DNA of 64,000 nt from the NCBI GenBank assembly GCA_016281815.1, contig JAEEJK010000096.1, positions 26,951 through 90,950 on the forward strand. Reading direction: 5' to 3'. Of the stretch, positions 1 to 8,091 are shown one piece after another. A program made the translations under genes and the position numbers. The notes under the pieces were generated by a model. The model did no database searches and had not been told where the DNA came from. It was given only the letters and a program-made list of their open reading frames with translations. The DNA is from Prevotella sp. GTDB lineage: Bacteria; Bacteroidota; Bacteroidia; Bacteroidales; Bacteroidaceae. Each line of letters opens with the position of its first letter. Positions within the stretch are counted from its first letter, which is position 1.

Positions 1-177
1 TCCATCGCAGTCATCACAGGTCTTTTTCATGCACGAAAAGAACGGTAGTGTCAGCACGCCTATTATGAATGCATTACAGAAAAGACATCCAAGTACCTTT
101 CGCAACTGGCTTAACTGCTCGTTGTCAAGGACATTGAGCATCGCCTGTTCTATTTCATTAATTAAATTGTCAATCAT
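1..177 (-). pseudogene. Recombinase-like N-terminal fragment, runs off the window edge
   Basis: Reading leftwards from ATG at 177, 59 codons are open to the window edge. The first 31 codons (MIDNLINEIEQAML...) are identical to those of the fragment at 1119-1313. They resemble the short helical N-terminus that precedes the core-binding domain in Bacteroidota tyrosine recombinases that sit beside hsdS genes; that assignment is from memory of the family. After codon 31 the reading frame diverges from the other copy into a cysteine- and hydrophobic-rich stretch (GCLFCNAFIIG...), so this is probably a broken or swapped copy rather than an intact integrase. The rest lies outside the window. Confidence 0.4.
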
Positions 178-214
178 ACTTTTATATGCTTTGGTTATTT
201 AATTAACGTGTGAC
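90..214. repeat. 125-bp direct repeat, copy 1
   Basis: Bases 90-214 match bases 1226-1350 at a constant offset of 1136, with one mismatch (G at 124, A at 1260). The block covers the first 29 or so codons of the two recombinase-like fragments plus about 37 bp of upstream leader. Recent duplication or recombination is the simplest reading. Confidence 0.95.
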
Positions 215-236
215 CATCTGTTTATATATCCAATTT

Positions 237-1106
237 CTATTCCTCTTGCTCGTAATAGTATGAGTAATCGATACCTTTCATGAAAGTCTCGCGGTCATCA
301 ATCTTGTCGGTAAGGGCTTGATGTAGCAACTCTCGTATCTTCCCTCTGTTCTTCTCGCTTTCTATCATAGCATTGAGATAGTCGTGCTTGCCAATCTTGC
401 TCCAATCAATGCAGAGACCAAGTCTTTTCTTCAGCATCAGGTCGAGCCAGATACGCGTGCTGCGGCCATTGCCTTCCATGAAAGGATGAGCCATGTTCAT
501 TTCTATATACTTGTCCACAATCTCATCGAAGTGACTGTCTGGCATTGCTTCTACTGTTTGTAGATATTGGTGTAAGTGCTCAGCCAAACAGAAAATGGTG
601 TTCCCTTTTGAAATGGTCTTGGTGCGTATCTTACCCGCAAAATCATATAATCCACCAAAAAGGAATGCGTGTATCTGTTGAAGACTTTTCACCGTCCCTG
701 GTTCCATATCGTCGAGCAGCCCGCTCTCCAAGAGTGTGTAGGCTTTTTTCTTGCTTTGTCCGTCAATAGTGCTGTCGCTATATACAAACCAGTCGAGGAA
801 ATCTGCTGTTTTCTTACTTGGAATAACTCTCACCAATTGGATAATATCGTCCTGTGCAAAACAATCAGTAGCATATCGCTTGCCGTCGGCAGATGTCATC
901 TTCAGTTGACTACAGCGTGTAGTCAACTCGTTCCCTGCCTTCTTCAGTCTGGTTTTCAATACGCTCCAATACTTTCGTGGACTTGGACTATCCGTAATAG
1001 CCCCTACAATATCCACTATAGAGAACCACCATTCGGATTTCTCTTGGTCCCAAATGGCCCTTACTTCGTGGTCCTTATAAAAACGTATCGACTTCTTGCT
1101 TTGCAT
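237..1106 (-). CDS. Bro-N / Fic domain protein (putative AMP-transferase)
   Basis: The protein has 289 residues. Residues about 5-110 resemble the Bro-N/DinD-type DNA-binding domain (WWFSIVDIVGAITDS, PRKYW, YATDCF). Residues 130-260 form a Fic domain with the canonical motif HPFMEGNGRSTR at 207-218, so the catalytic His and the phosphate-binding loop are present. Fic enzymes usually transfer AMP from ATP to a hydroxyl of a target protein. The gene starts 12 bases after the stop of the chimeric HsdS-tail fragment, on the same strand as the restriction-modification genes. Bro-N/Fic and RhuM-like genes are often found inside type I loci; a defence or toxin role is inferred, and no antitoxin gene is seen beside it. 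Confidence 0.85.
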   Translation of the reverse strand: MQSKKSIRFYKDHEVRAIWDQEKSEWWFSIVDIVGAITDSPSPRKYWSVLKTRLKKAGNELTTRCSQLKMTSADGKRYATDCFAQDDIIQLVRVIPSKKTADFLDWFVYSDSTIDGQSKKKAYTLLESGLLDDMEPGTVKSLQQIHAFLFGGLYDFAGKIRTKTISKGNTIFCLAEHLHQYLQTVEAMPDSHFDEIVDKYIEMNMAHPFMEGNGRSTRIWLDLMLKKRLGLCIDWSKIGKHDYLNAMIESEKNRGKIRELLHQALTDKIDDRETFMKGIDYSYYYEQEE

Positions 1107-1118
1107 GACAATATTACA

Positions 1119-1313
1119 TTAACTGTTGATCAAACTCTTTATGACAGAATCTATTGCATATATTGATTTGCGAAGTTCAAATGCTGATTTTCTTTCGGTC
1201 ACAGAAATATTGCGGAAGGTGTATTCAAGTACCTTTCGCAACTGGCTTAACTGCTCGTTATCAAGGACATTGAGCATCGCCTGTTCTATTTCATTAATTA
1301 AATTGTCAATCAT
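1119..1313 (-). pseudogene. Chimera: recombinase-like N-terminus fused in frame to HsdS C-terminus
   Basis: This 64-codon frame begins MIDNLINEIEQAML, like the fragment at 1-177. It ends FELRKSIYAIDSVIKSLINS, nearly the same as the last residues of the intact HsdS at 2859-3935 (FELCKSIDAIDAVIKSLINC). The DNA of 1119-1192 also aligns with 2859-2933. The likely history is a deletion or recombination that removed the body of a recombinase gene and most of a second hsdS, joining the two ends in frame. The product could be expressed, but it has neither a target-recognition domain nor a recombinase catalytic domain. It is followed 12 bases later by the Fic gene. Confidence 0.7.
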
Positions 1314-1350
1314 ACTTTTATATGCTTTGGTTATTTAATTAACGTGTGAC
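1226..1350. repeat. 125-bp direct repeat, copy 2
   Basis: Second copy of the block at 90-214 (offset 1136, one mismatch at 1260). It carries the start codon, leader and N-terminal codons of the chimeric fragment. Confidence 0.95.
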
Positions 1351-1404
1351 AGATTGGAACCATACATTTCTTCTATATCACTTTGTTGTGACTATGATAA
1401 ATGA

Positions 1405-2847
1405 CTAAGTTAGAACTCTTATGTATTTTTGATTTCTGCTATTTGGTTTGTCTGGTATGGTCATCATCAGAACACCACTTTCTATAAGAGGATCAATATA
1501 GCGATGTTTTACATTGTAGCGATGTTTGAGACCGATATGCTCCATTATCTCGGTCATGCTGCGAGGGGTTGAGCAGAAAACTATTATATCATTAACCGTT
1601 TCTGTTAACTTGGTCTCCGACTTAGTCACTTTTTCTTCATTTGTGACCAAGTTAAGTGATAAAGATGGCCTAACGGTAACTTCGAATGCCGTTATCTTGT
1701 CCACTGTAAAGATGGGTTCTGGATTTCCATTCTCCTGTAAAAGATTCTTAACTCGCTGAATTCCACGGTTAAACATATTGACATATTTTAATCCTCGCAT
1801 AGATTCTGCCACAATTGGATTCCGATAATCGTTCACAGTCGGGAAGTTTTCTGGGCGTGCTTCGCCATACAGTCCTCCTGCATTCAGTATTTCAATGCGG
1901 TCATCATATTGATAAAGACGAATAGGCATATTAGATTGATAATCGCGATGCATACATGCATTCATCAGAAGTTCCCTCAATGCCAATTCTGGATAGTTCA
2001 GGAGAGTCTTTTCGCGTAACATACTAATAGAAACGGGGCGAGCCGTCACTACTGCATCTCGCACAAAATTCTCCAGTTGAGGAAGCATCTTACAAAGACA
2101 ACCCTTTATTTGCCGTTCGTTGACGATCTCACTTCCAAGGTCTTTCCCTGCAAAATGGACATATTGTACATAACACCCAGGCAGAAAATATTGAGGATTA
2201 TTGCCAAAAAGAATGATGGCGGCATTGGTGGGGCAGTCATGTTGTAAGTCATACAAATGTATAGAGGCCAATTGTTCTTTAATACCGCGATTGTCACTGG
2301 CTAACACTTCTGTATCAATGACCTGGGGAAGGTATTTAGTTCTGATATAATTCACATCAATACTGTCGATTGTTGCTCCAAAACAAGGAGTTGCATCAAA
2401 GGTAGCCATATAGGAAGTCCTCTTCTCGAATAAAATACGCTCTTCTGCCTCTGTGGCAATGTCACGACGAGGACCAATACGGACAAAAGTCCTTCCCCGA
2501 TAGCGAACTGGGGGAACCAGGGATGGAGACACTTCTGCCACCAGCAAATCGCCGTCTTCGAACTCAAAACGTTCCACCGACATGACAGGTAATGGTAGAA
2601 TGTTGCCATCAGAACGGATAGCAGCAATCTTCTTTAACAGTGCGTCATCAACTTTCAACCCAGACAAGGTTCCCTTGTCATATGCGCCAAGTATCAAATA
2701 TCCCTTTTTACGCGAATTGGGTAAATCATTAGAGAAGGCACAGATAGCCTCCTGGAATTTATCCATATCACCTGTAGAAATAGTACGTTCTACTCTATAT
2801 GTTTCAGTGCTGTGCAGCAATTCCTGCACCTCTGCTTTTGTTATCAT
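1405..2847 (-). CDS. AlbA_2 / HATPase_c_4 DNA-binding protein (Schlafen-AlbA type)
   Basis: The chosen start is ATG at 2847, giving 480 residues. A longer frame reaching 2913 would overlap the end of hsdS by 55 bp and adds only a basic, hsdS-derived stretch. The N-terminal part fits the AlbA_2 family of putative DNA-binding proteins (KKGYLILGAYDKG, VRYRGRTFVRIGPR). A central segment looks like the HATPase_c_4 domain (ALRELLMNACMHRDY, IRLYQYDDRIEI, NMFNRGIQRV). The C-terminal 75 residues look like a winged helix (RSMTEIMEHIGLKHR). It starts 11 bases after the hsdS stop and is probably co-transcribed. Proteins of this kind are frequent passengers of type I restriction loci; the precise role is unknown. 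Confidence 0.8.
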   Translation of the reverse strand: MITKAEVQELLHSTETYRVERTISTGDMDKFQEAICAFSNDLPNSRKKGYLILGAYDKGTLSGLKVDDALLKKIAAIRSDGNILPLPVMSVERFEFEDGDLLVAEVSPSLVPPVRYRGRTFVRIGPRRDIATEAEERILFEKRTSYMATFDATPCFGATIDSIDVNYIRTKYLPQVIDTEVLASDNRGIKEQLASIHLYDLQHDCPTNAAIILFGNNPQYFLPGCYVQYVHFAGKDLGSEIVNERQIKGCLCKMLPQLENFVRDAVVTARPVSISMLREKTLLNYPELALRELLMNACMHRDYQSNMPIRLYQYDDRIEILNAGGLYGEARPENFPTVNDYRNPIVAESMRGLKYVNMFNRGIQRVKNLLQENGNPEPIFTVDKITAFEVTVRPSLSLNLVTNEEKVTKSETKLTETVNDIIVFCSTPRSMTEIMEHIGLKHRYNVKHRYIDPLIESGVLMMTIPDKPNSRNQKYIRVLT

Positions 2848-2858
2848 ACGATTTCTTC

Positions 2859-3935
2859 TTAACAATTTATTAAACTCTTGATGACTGCATCTATTGCGTC
2901 GATTGATTTGCAAAGTTCAAATTCTGATTTGTCGGCCTGATGGGCAATGGATACGAACTGTTCTTGAAGAGACAAATTAGGTACCAAGTAATCTGTTGAC
3001 AATAAAGGACGTTGAGTAATTTTTGGTTGTCCCGTTTCATCTGCTAATCTATGAAAATCAAGATAAGTCATTAAATAGAAAAGGAATTCCCGATTGAACA
3101 CCTTATGCTTGTATTCCTTTATGTATATAGCATTGTCCGTAATCCATATCTTTCCTTGTGTTTTATGGACACAGCCACAATATTCACCTACTCTTCCAAC
3201 TATGATTGTAGGAAAGTCAATTAGCCATTGTGCAGACTTTCCTGTAATACCATTACCACCATAGCAATCATAAAGAAAATCTTTACTTAAGTTTACCTTA
3301 GTATTAGCCTTTCCACTCGAAAAAACGAATAACTCTTCACCTTTTAAAGATGGAAGATTCTTAGAGTTTTTTATTGGGTCACCAAACATCTCGATAAACC
3401 GCGATTTTACCATTTCTTCAGTTGCAGTGAGAAGTTTCTTGTATGACTCTTTCAGCCGATATGCAGCCCAAAGCTTATCAGCAAGAACCTTTTGCTCCGA
3501 AAGAGGGGGTAATTCTAATTCGTAGTCGGCAAGATCAGAGAATAGTACATAAGGATTTGTAGAACCTTTAGAATGAGCTATTGACCAACGTGTAAATGCA
3601 TCAGAAAGCATTATGAAAGGAAGAAGCCGATTGTCAAATATTGAATCATCCTTACTTTCAAGTACAAATGTGGTATTTGCGCAAATTCCTTCGAAATCCG
3701 CAACGGCGACTTTCTTCAAATAAGTCCTTCGTGAACCATATAATATTTGTCCTGGCTTGAATATTCGAGTGAAGGCTGGTCCAACATCATCAGTTGCAAA
3801 GTTACCATAACGATGTATTGTTAGATCTTCTGATTCCATATGGTCACCAGCAACATAATGTTCATATGGGTTGTTAGTTCTATCAACATTTATCTTAACA
3901 TCTCTAACGATGTCGCCAAACTTTACTACTGCCAT
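2859..3935 (-). CDS. hsdS: Type I restriction-modification specificity subunit
   Basis: The protein has 358 residues and the usual two-domain plan. A first target-recognition domain spans about 1-140. A conserved spacer helix at about 141-188 begins ELPPLSEQKVLADKLWAAY and ends in the common RFIEMFGDP junction. A second target-recognition domain spans about 190-325, followed by a C-terminal helix (LSLQEQFVSIAHQ ... AVIKSLINC). The two recognition domains determine the two halves of the split DNA target. The gene follows hsdM copy 2 with a one-base gap. It is somewhat shorter than many HsdS proteins, but both halves look complete. Its last 25 codons recur in the chimera at 1119-1313, so this gene has probably taken part in recombination. 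Confidence 0.93.
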   Translation of the reverse strand: MAVVKFGDIVRDVKINVDRTNNPYEHYVAGDHMESEDLTIHRYGNFATDDVGPAFTRIFKPGQILYGSRRTYLKKVAVADFEGICANTTFVLESKDDSIFDNRLLPFIMLSDAFTRWSIAHSKGSTNPYVLFSDLADYELELPPLSEQKVLADKLWAAYRLKESYKKLLTATEEMVKSRFIEMFGDPIKNSKNLPSLKGEELFVFSSGKANTKVNLSKDFLYDCYGGNGITGKSAQWLIDFPTIIVGRVGEYCGCVHKTQGKIWITDNAIYIKEYKHKVFNREFLFYLMTYLDFHRLADETGQPKITQRPLLSTDYLVPNLSLQEQFVSIAHQADKSEFELCKSIDAIDAVIKSLINC

Positions 3936-3936
3936 A

Positions 3937-5469
3937 TTATTCGATAATGTTTAAGAATTGATTAACTTGACTGCGCATTAAGACGGACTGTCTAAACCAT
4001 TCTTTGATAGACTTATCAAAATCGTATTGTTGTATATTATCTGAGTTGCTCACATAGCTTTGGATACTAATCAACGCCCTGTTTGAAGAAATTGCGGAAT
4101 TCTCCACAACCTTTGCAAATCCATCAATATCAGCAAAAGCATTATAGGCATCAACAATCTTTTTTATATGATGTTGCTCAAGATAGCTTTCAGCGTTCTT
4201 TCGCGTAACCTCATCTTTAGCATCAATAAAAAGCACTTTTCCCCTTCTTTCACCCGATTTCTTTTTTCTGCATATAATGATACACGCCTCCATAGATGCA
4301 TTGAAGAACAAATTAGGTCCAAGTCCTATTACGCAATCCAGATAGTCAAGTTTTATAAGTTCTTCACGCATGGCTTGCTCTTCATCGCGGAAAAGAACTC
4401 CATGAGGAAATAGGATTGCACATCTTCCTGTATTGTCATCCATGCTTGCAAGAATATGTTGGAAGAAAGCATAATCAGCCCTACCTTGTGGTGGAGTTCC
4501 AAGGAAATTGCGCCCCCACTTGTCGTTCATGAATGCTTCGCGGTTCCAAGTTTTGATGGAATATGGCGGATTCGCCAACACCACATCAAACTTCCTCAAT
4601 TGGCTGCCATCCACAAAAGCAGGGTGAGCAAGTGTATCCTCGCGCACGATGCTAAAATCCTCCACACCATTCAGGTAGAGGTTCATACGGGCAATAGACG
4701 CTGTCAATGCATTGATTTCCTGTCCGAAAACCTTTACCCCTTGCCATGGCTGCCCTTTCTGACGCAGGAAGTCAAGACACTTCACAAGCATACCGCCGGA
4801 GCCGCAGGTGGGGTCGTAGATGCTTTCGTCGGGTTGTGGCTGAAGAATTTCAGCCATCAGAGTAACCACTGTGCGATTGGTGTAGAACTCCTGTGCTGTA
4901 TTGCCGGCATCATCGGCGAACTTGCCCACAAGGTATTCGTATGCCTGCCCCATCTCATCGGCTGGGCAGGAGGTGAGACTCAGATTATAGCGTGAGAAAT
5001 CCTCAATCAGCGAGGTGATGATGTGGTCGGGCATCTTGTTCTTGTTTGTCCATCCGTCTTTGGGACCAAAAATGCCTTCCAAGCCACCAATGACACGACC
5101 GTCCGCTTCTTCGCCTGGGTTGGCTTGTTCTATGGCGATGAAAGCCTCCACAAGTCGTTGACCTACATTCTCCGTCACTTGGCGCACATCATTCCAATGG
5201 GCACCATCAGGAATTCGGATGGCTAATTCTTCGGCTTGCATATTGGCATATTCCTCGCCTCCTTCGCAGACGAAGTCTTCAAATTGCTCATCATAGACAT
5301 CGCTGATGCGCTTGAAGAACAGCAAAGGGAAGATGTACTCCTTATAGCCTGCGGCATCAATCTGCCCGCGCAACCGGGTAGCGGCACCCCATAGGAATGA
5401 TTTCAGGTCATCGAGAGAAATTTGTGCTCCCGGAACTCGGTATCGTGTCTTTTTCTGTTCCTCCATCAT
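3937..5469 (-). CDS. hsdM: Type I restriction-modification DNA methyltransferase subunit (copy 2)
   Basis: The protein has 510 residues. It has an N-terminal HsdM helical domain (SFLWGAATRLRGQ, FFKRISDVYDE). The N6-adenine methyltransferase core carries motif I DPTCGSGGM at 219-227 for S-adenosylmethionine and the catalytic motif IV NPPY at 300-303. It is clearly homologous to the next gene upstream but far from identical, so it is an old paralogue rather than a recent duplication. It lies two bases downstream of copy 1 and one base upstream of hsdS. Both active sites look intact, so the two subunits could form a mixed M1-M2-S methylase. Confidence 0.93.
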   Translation of the reverse strand: MMEEQKKTRYRVPGAQISLDDLKSFLWGAATRLRGQIDAAGYKEYIFPLLFFKRISDVYDEQFEDFVCEGGEEYANMQAEELAIRIPDGAHWNDVRQVTENVGQRLVEAFIAIEQANPGEEADGRVIGGLEGIFGPKDGWTNKNKMPDHIITSLIEDFSRYNLSLTSCPADEMGQAYEYLVGKFADDAGNTAQEFYTNRTVVTLMAEILQPQPDESIYDPTCGSGGMLVKCLDFLRQKGQPWQGVKVFGQEINALTASIARMNLYLNGVEDFSIVREDTLAHPAFVDGSQLRKFDVVLANPPYSIKTWNREAFMNDKWGRNFLGTPPQGRADYAFFQHILASMDDNTGRCAILFPHGVLFRDEEQAMREELIKLDYLDCVIGLGPNLFFNASMEACIIICRKKKSGERRGKVLFIDAKDEVTRKNAESYLEQHHIKKIVDAYNAFADIDGFAKVVENSAISSNRALISIQSYVSNSDNIQQYDFDKSIKEWFRQSVLMRSQVNQFLNIIE

Positions 5470-5471
5470 GC

Positions 5472-7010
5472 TTATCCGTTAATGATTCTTCTGAATTCTT
5501 CCTCGCGGAGTTTCACCTCCTCATAGGCGGCTTTGAATGCTGCAAGCACCTCGGCGTAGGGCTTGATGGCCTCACGGTGGTATTGCACATATTTGTTAGG
5601 CGAAAGGTCGTAGCCTTTAGCGGCTATCTCGTCGAGTGTGACCACCTGCGAGAAGTCTTCCACGTTCTCATAATTGGCATACAGTTCATAGAGACGGTCC
5701 ACATCTTTCTGTTCCAAGATGTTCTGTGCTCGTTTGGGCGTCAGAATTTTTGTCCCGTCAATCATCAGCACCCGTGCACTGTGAGCGGCTGGCTTCATCT
5801 TGCGAATGATGAGGAAGCATGGAGAAAGACCTGTTCCATAAAAGAGTTTGTCGCCAAGTGTGACCACGGCTTCCACCATGTCGCTTTTTACCAACTTCTC
5901 ACGGATGCGCCCTTCCTCGTTGCCTCGGAAAAGCACGCCTTGTGGCATCACCACAGCCATGCGCCCCTTGCCAGGAGCCATCGACGCTATCATGTGCTGA
6001 ATCCAAGCATAGTCGCCACACGAGTCGCTGGGCGTGCCCCAGATGTTACGTCCATATTTGTCGGAAGCCCATTCCACGGAACCCCATTTCTCTAATGAAA
6101 AAGGCGGATTCGCAATCACACAGTCGAATTTGGCCACTTCGCCACCTTGCAAGATTTTCGGACTCCGCAACGTGTCGCCCTGCATGATGTTGAAGTCGCT
6201 GGCACCATGAAGGAAAAGGTTCATCTTTGCGATGGCAGCATTGGTGACATTCTTCTCCTGACCAAAAATGCAGTTGCAACACAGACTGCTGTGGTTCATG
6301 TGGTGAACCGCCTCGATCAGCATGCCACCACTTCCACAGGCGGGGTCGTAAACCGTTTCGCCGGGCTTGGGGTCGAGGATACGGACTAACAACTGCACCA
6401 CGGAACGGGGTGTATAGAATTCACCAGCCTTGGCCTTCGAGTCATCGGCAAACTTCTTCAGCAAAATCTCGTAGGCATCGCCCATCAGGTCGGTGGGGTA
6501 GTCTTTGTTGCCCAATTTCTTCGTACTCAGGTGCTCTATCAGGTCGCGTATTTTACCGTCAGAAAGATTCTTCTTGTCCGTCCATTTCTGCGCACTGAAC
6601 ATGCTGAGCACACCATACAGTGTGTCGGGATTGGCTAATTCTATGCTCCGCATGGCGCCCACGATAGCGGCGCCGAGGTTCTCGGTACGCTCACGCACAT
6701 CCTGCCAGTGGCAGCTATCAGGAATGACGAACCGATGCTGCTCAGGCAGCGCGGCATAATCAATATCGCCACCACTCTCGATAAGAGCATCTTCTGTCTC
6801 CTCATCATAAACGTCGCTGATGCGTTTATAATAAAGGATGGGGGTTATATAGTCTTTGAAGTTGTCTTGGCTCACTGGCCCACGCAGAATGTTGCATGCC
6901 TCAAACAGGAAATTGTACAGGTTTTGTACACCTTCCATCCTCAGTTCCTGCGGTGTTTTCAAAACATCAAACAAACTCGTTTCTTTTGCTTTTTTCTTTT
7001 TGGCCATCAT
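5472..7010 (-). CDS. hsdM: Type I restriction-modification DNA methyltransferase subunit (copy 1)
   Basis: The protein has 512 residues and is the first gene of the leftward operon. After a lysine-rich start (MMAKKKKAK) comes the HsdM N-terminal domain (LYNFLFEACNILRG, YYKRISDVYDEE). Motif I is DPACGSGGM at 222-230 and the catalytic motif is NPPF at 301-304, a common variant for N6-adenine methylases. The C-terminus ends in a charged helix. Start may be Met1 or Met2. A weak -10-like element (TAATTTTG read on the minus strand, 7121-7128) lies about 110 bases upstream. No restriction subunit (hsdR) is present in the window; it may lie beyond the left edge. Confidence 0.93.
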   Translation of the reverse strand: MMAKKKKAKETSLFDVLKTPQELRMEGVQNLYNFLFEACNILRGPVSQDNFKDYITPILYYKRISDVYDEETEDALIESGGDIDYAALPEQHRFVIPDSCHWQDVRERTENLGAAIVGAMRSIELANPDTLYGVLSMFSAQKWTDKKNLSDGKIRDLIEHLSTKKLGNKDYPTDLMGDAYEILLKKFADDSKAKAGEFYTPRSVVQLLVRILDPKPGETVYDPACGSGGMLIEAVHHMNHSSLCCNCIFGQEKNVTNAAIAKMNLFLHGASDFNIMQGDTLRSPKILQGGEVAKFDCVIANPPFSLEKWGSVEWASDKYGRNIWGTPSDSCGDYAWIQHMIASMAPGKGRMAVVMPQGVLFRGNEEGRIREKLVKSDMVEAVVTLGDKLFYGTGLSPCFLIIRKMKPAAHSARVLMIDGTKILTPKRAQNILEQKDVDRLYELYANYENVEDFSQVVTLDEIAAKGYDLSPNKYVQYHREAIKPYAEVLAAFKAAYEEVKLREEEFRRIING

Positions 7011-7354
7011 CTTATGAAGATTAACGGATGTCTTAATATCATTTCAAATGATTCATAACGACTTTAAATCGATTTAGGTATTTGTTTTTCATGTCAATTC
7101 TGACTTCTACTATAAAACTACAAAATTAAAGATTTTCTTAAAATTATCCTTCTTTTTTCAGAAAAATATCTTTTGCTAAATCAAAAATAGTTTTTTTGAA
7201 CAAAAACCTTAGGCCATACATCCTTCCTATTTCTTTTTGTGAGTGTTTTGGCACTTTTTATAGTTTCTCCCATATTCAACCTTTTTATATTATCTTCTTA
7301 CGCTGATTGTTTTTTGATGATCTCTTCGTTCAATGAAAGCAAACAATTATAATT

Positions 7355-7545
7355 CTCTATACCTCTGTGCTTCTATGTTGAAAAAAATTAACGAATAATC
7401 ATATACTCCATTGATCTTCCATTAAAAATCTCTGTATCTCTGTACCTTTGTGTTGAAAAATATTAACGAATAATCATATACTCCATCAATCTTCCCATTA
7501 AAAATCTCTGTATCTCTGTTTCTCTGTGTTGAAAAATAGTTAAAA
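7355..7545. repeat. 75-76 bp imperfect tandem repeat, two full copies plus partial ends
   Basis: The word GTTGAAAAA recurs at 7377, 7452 and 7528, giving periods of 75 and 76. Units 7377-7451 and 7452-7527 share TTAACGAATAATCATATACT, then CCAT, CAATCTTCC-like and ATTAAAAATCTCTGTATCTC stretches. A degenerate partial unit precedes (from about 7355) and another follows (to about 7545). No coding potential is seen. Confidence 0.9.
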
Positions 7546-7631
7546 ACAAAAGCGCTACGGGATGGATTGAAGATTCACAGATAAAATTGGGGCGTTTGTT
7601 GAATTAATTCGGCAGACACCCCGATTATTGT

Positions 7632-7639
7632 TACTTTTG
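7632..7639 (+). promoter_or_regulatory. Candidate Bacteroidota -7 box (TACTTTTG)
   Basis: TAnnTTTG match 54 bases before ATG 7693. A TTTG at 7595-7598 is too far upstream (33 bases) to be a standard -33 box, so only the -7 element is supported. Confidence 0.35.
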
Positions 7640-7692
7640 CATCGTCATTCATGATTCATGGATGGAATTCAAAAAACAACTACTGGGTAAAT

Positions 7693-8091
7693 ATGAATAA
7701 AATTGTTTTATTATTGATGACGCTGGCAGGGGCACTGACAATGCAGGCCAAGACCTTTGTCCCTGAGGCAGAGGAGGATGTGTATGGCTACCTGACCTTC
7801 GAATTGACGGATGGGGCGAAAGTCTCTGTCGCCTTATCCTCGCTGACGCTGACTTTTAGCGGAAACACCTTGACGGCTGGTTCACAGACGTTCACGATTT
7901 CCAATCTCTCGAAGATGTATTTTTCCAACTCTGATGTAACCACCGGCATTGAGGAGATGACGAGCATCGCACTCGATGACAACACGGAAATCTACGACCT
8001 GCAGGGACACAAAATCTCCAGAGAACAGATGAGAAAAGGTGTCTACATCGTCAAGAACAACAGCAGAACCCAAAAAATCATCGTGAAATGA
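7693..8091 (+). CDS. Small secreted protein with T9SS-like sorting tail
   Basis: The start at ATG 7693 gives 132 residues beginning with a clear signal peptide (MNKIVLLLMTLAGALTMQA). The mature part has two pieces. A beta-rich module of about 50 residues (YLTFELTDGAKVSVAL, LTFSGNTLTAG, ISNLSKMYFSN) comes first. A C-terminal piece (EIYDLQGHKI, KGVYIVKNN, KIIVK) resembles the type A sorting domain used by the type IX secretion system. The beta-rich module looks like the N-terminus of the next gene. The stop overlaps the next start by four bases (ATGA), so the two are translationally coupled. Function unknown; a cell-surface partner of the downstream protein is a reasonable guess. Confidence 0.7.
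   Translation: MNKIVLLLMTLAGALTMQAKTFVPEAEEDVYGYLTFELTDGAKVSVALSSLTLTFSGNTLTAGSQTFTISNLSKMYFSNSDVTTGIEEMTSIALDDNTEIYDLQGHKISREQMRKGVYIVKNNSRTQKIIVK

Larger units (their letters stand above)
7011..7692. other. Intergenic region between the restriction locus and the secretion cluster
   Basis: About 680 bp, strongly AT-rich, with no convincing gene. It separates two divergent units, so it should hold promoters for both. It contains a weak minus-strand -10-like box at 7121-7128, the tandem repeats at 7355-7545 and a plus-strand -10-like box TACTTTTG at 7632-7639 ahead of the gene at 7693. Confidence 0.7.

Noticed and set aside
2849..2913. Extended N-terminus of the AlbA_2 gene overlapping the hsdS end
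   Set aside because: The extra codons are hsdS DNA read in another frame; ATG 2847 lies 11 bases after the hsdS stop and fits the family start better.
7355..7545. Possible CRISPR array
   Set aside because: Only two full units of 75 bp without repeat-spacer alternation and no cas genes in the window.
7011..7692. tRNA or small RNA gene in the AT-rich intergenic region
   Set aside because: No cloverleaf elements such as GTTCGANNC or CCA end were seen.
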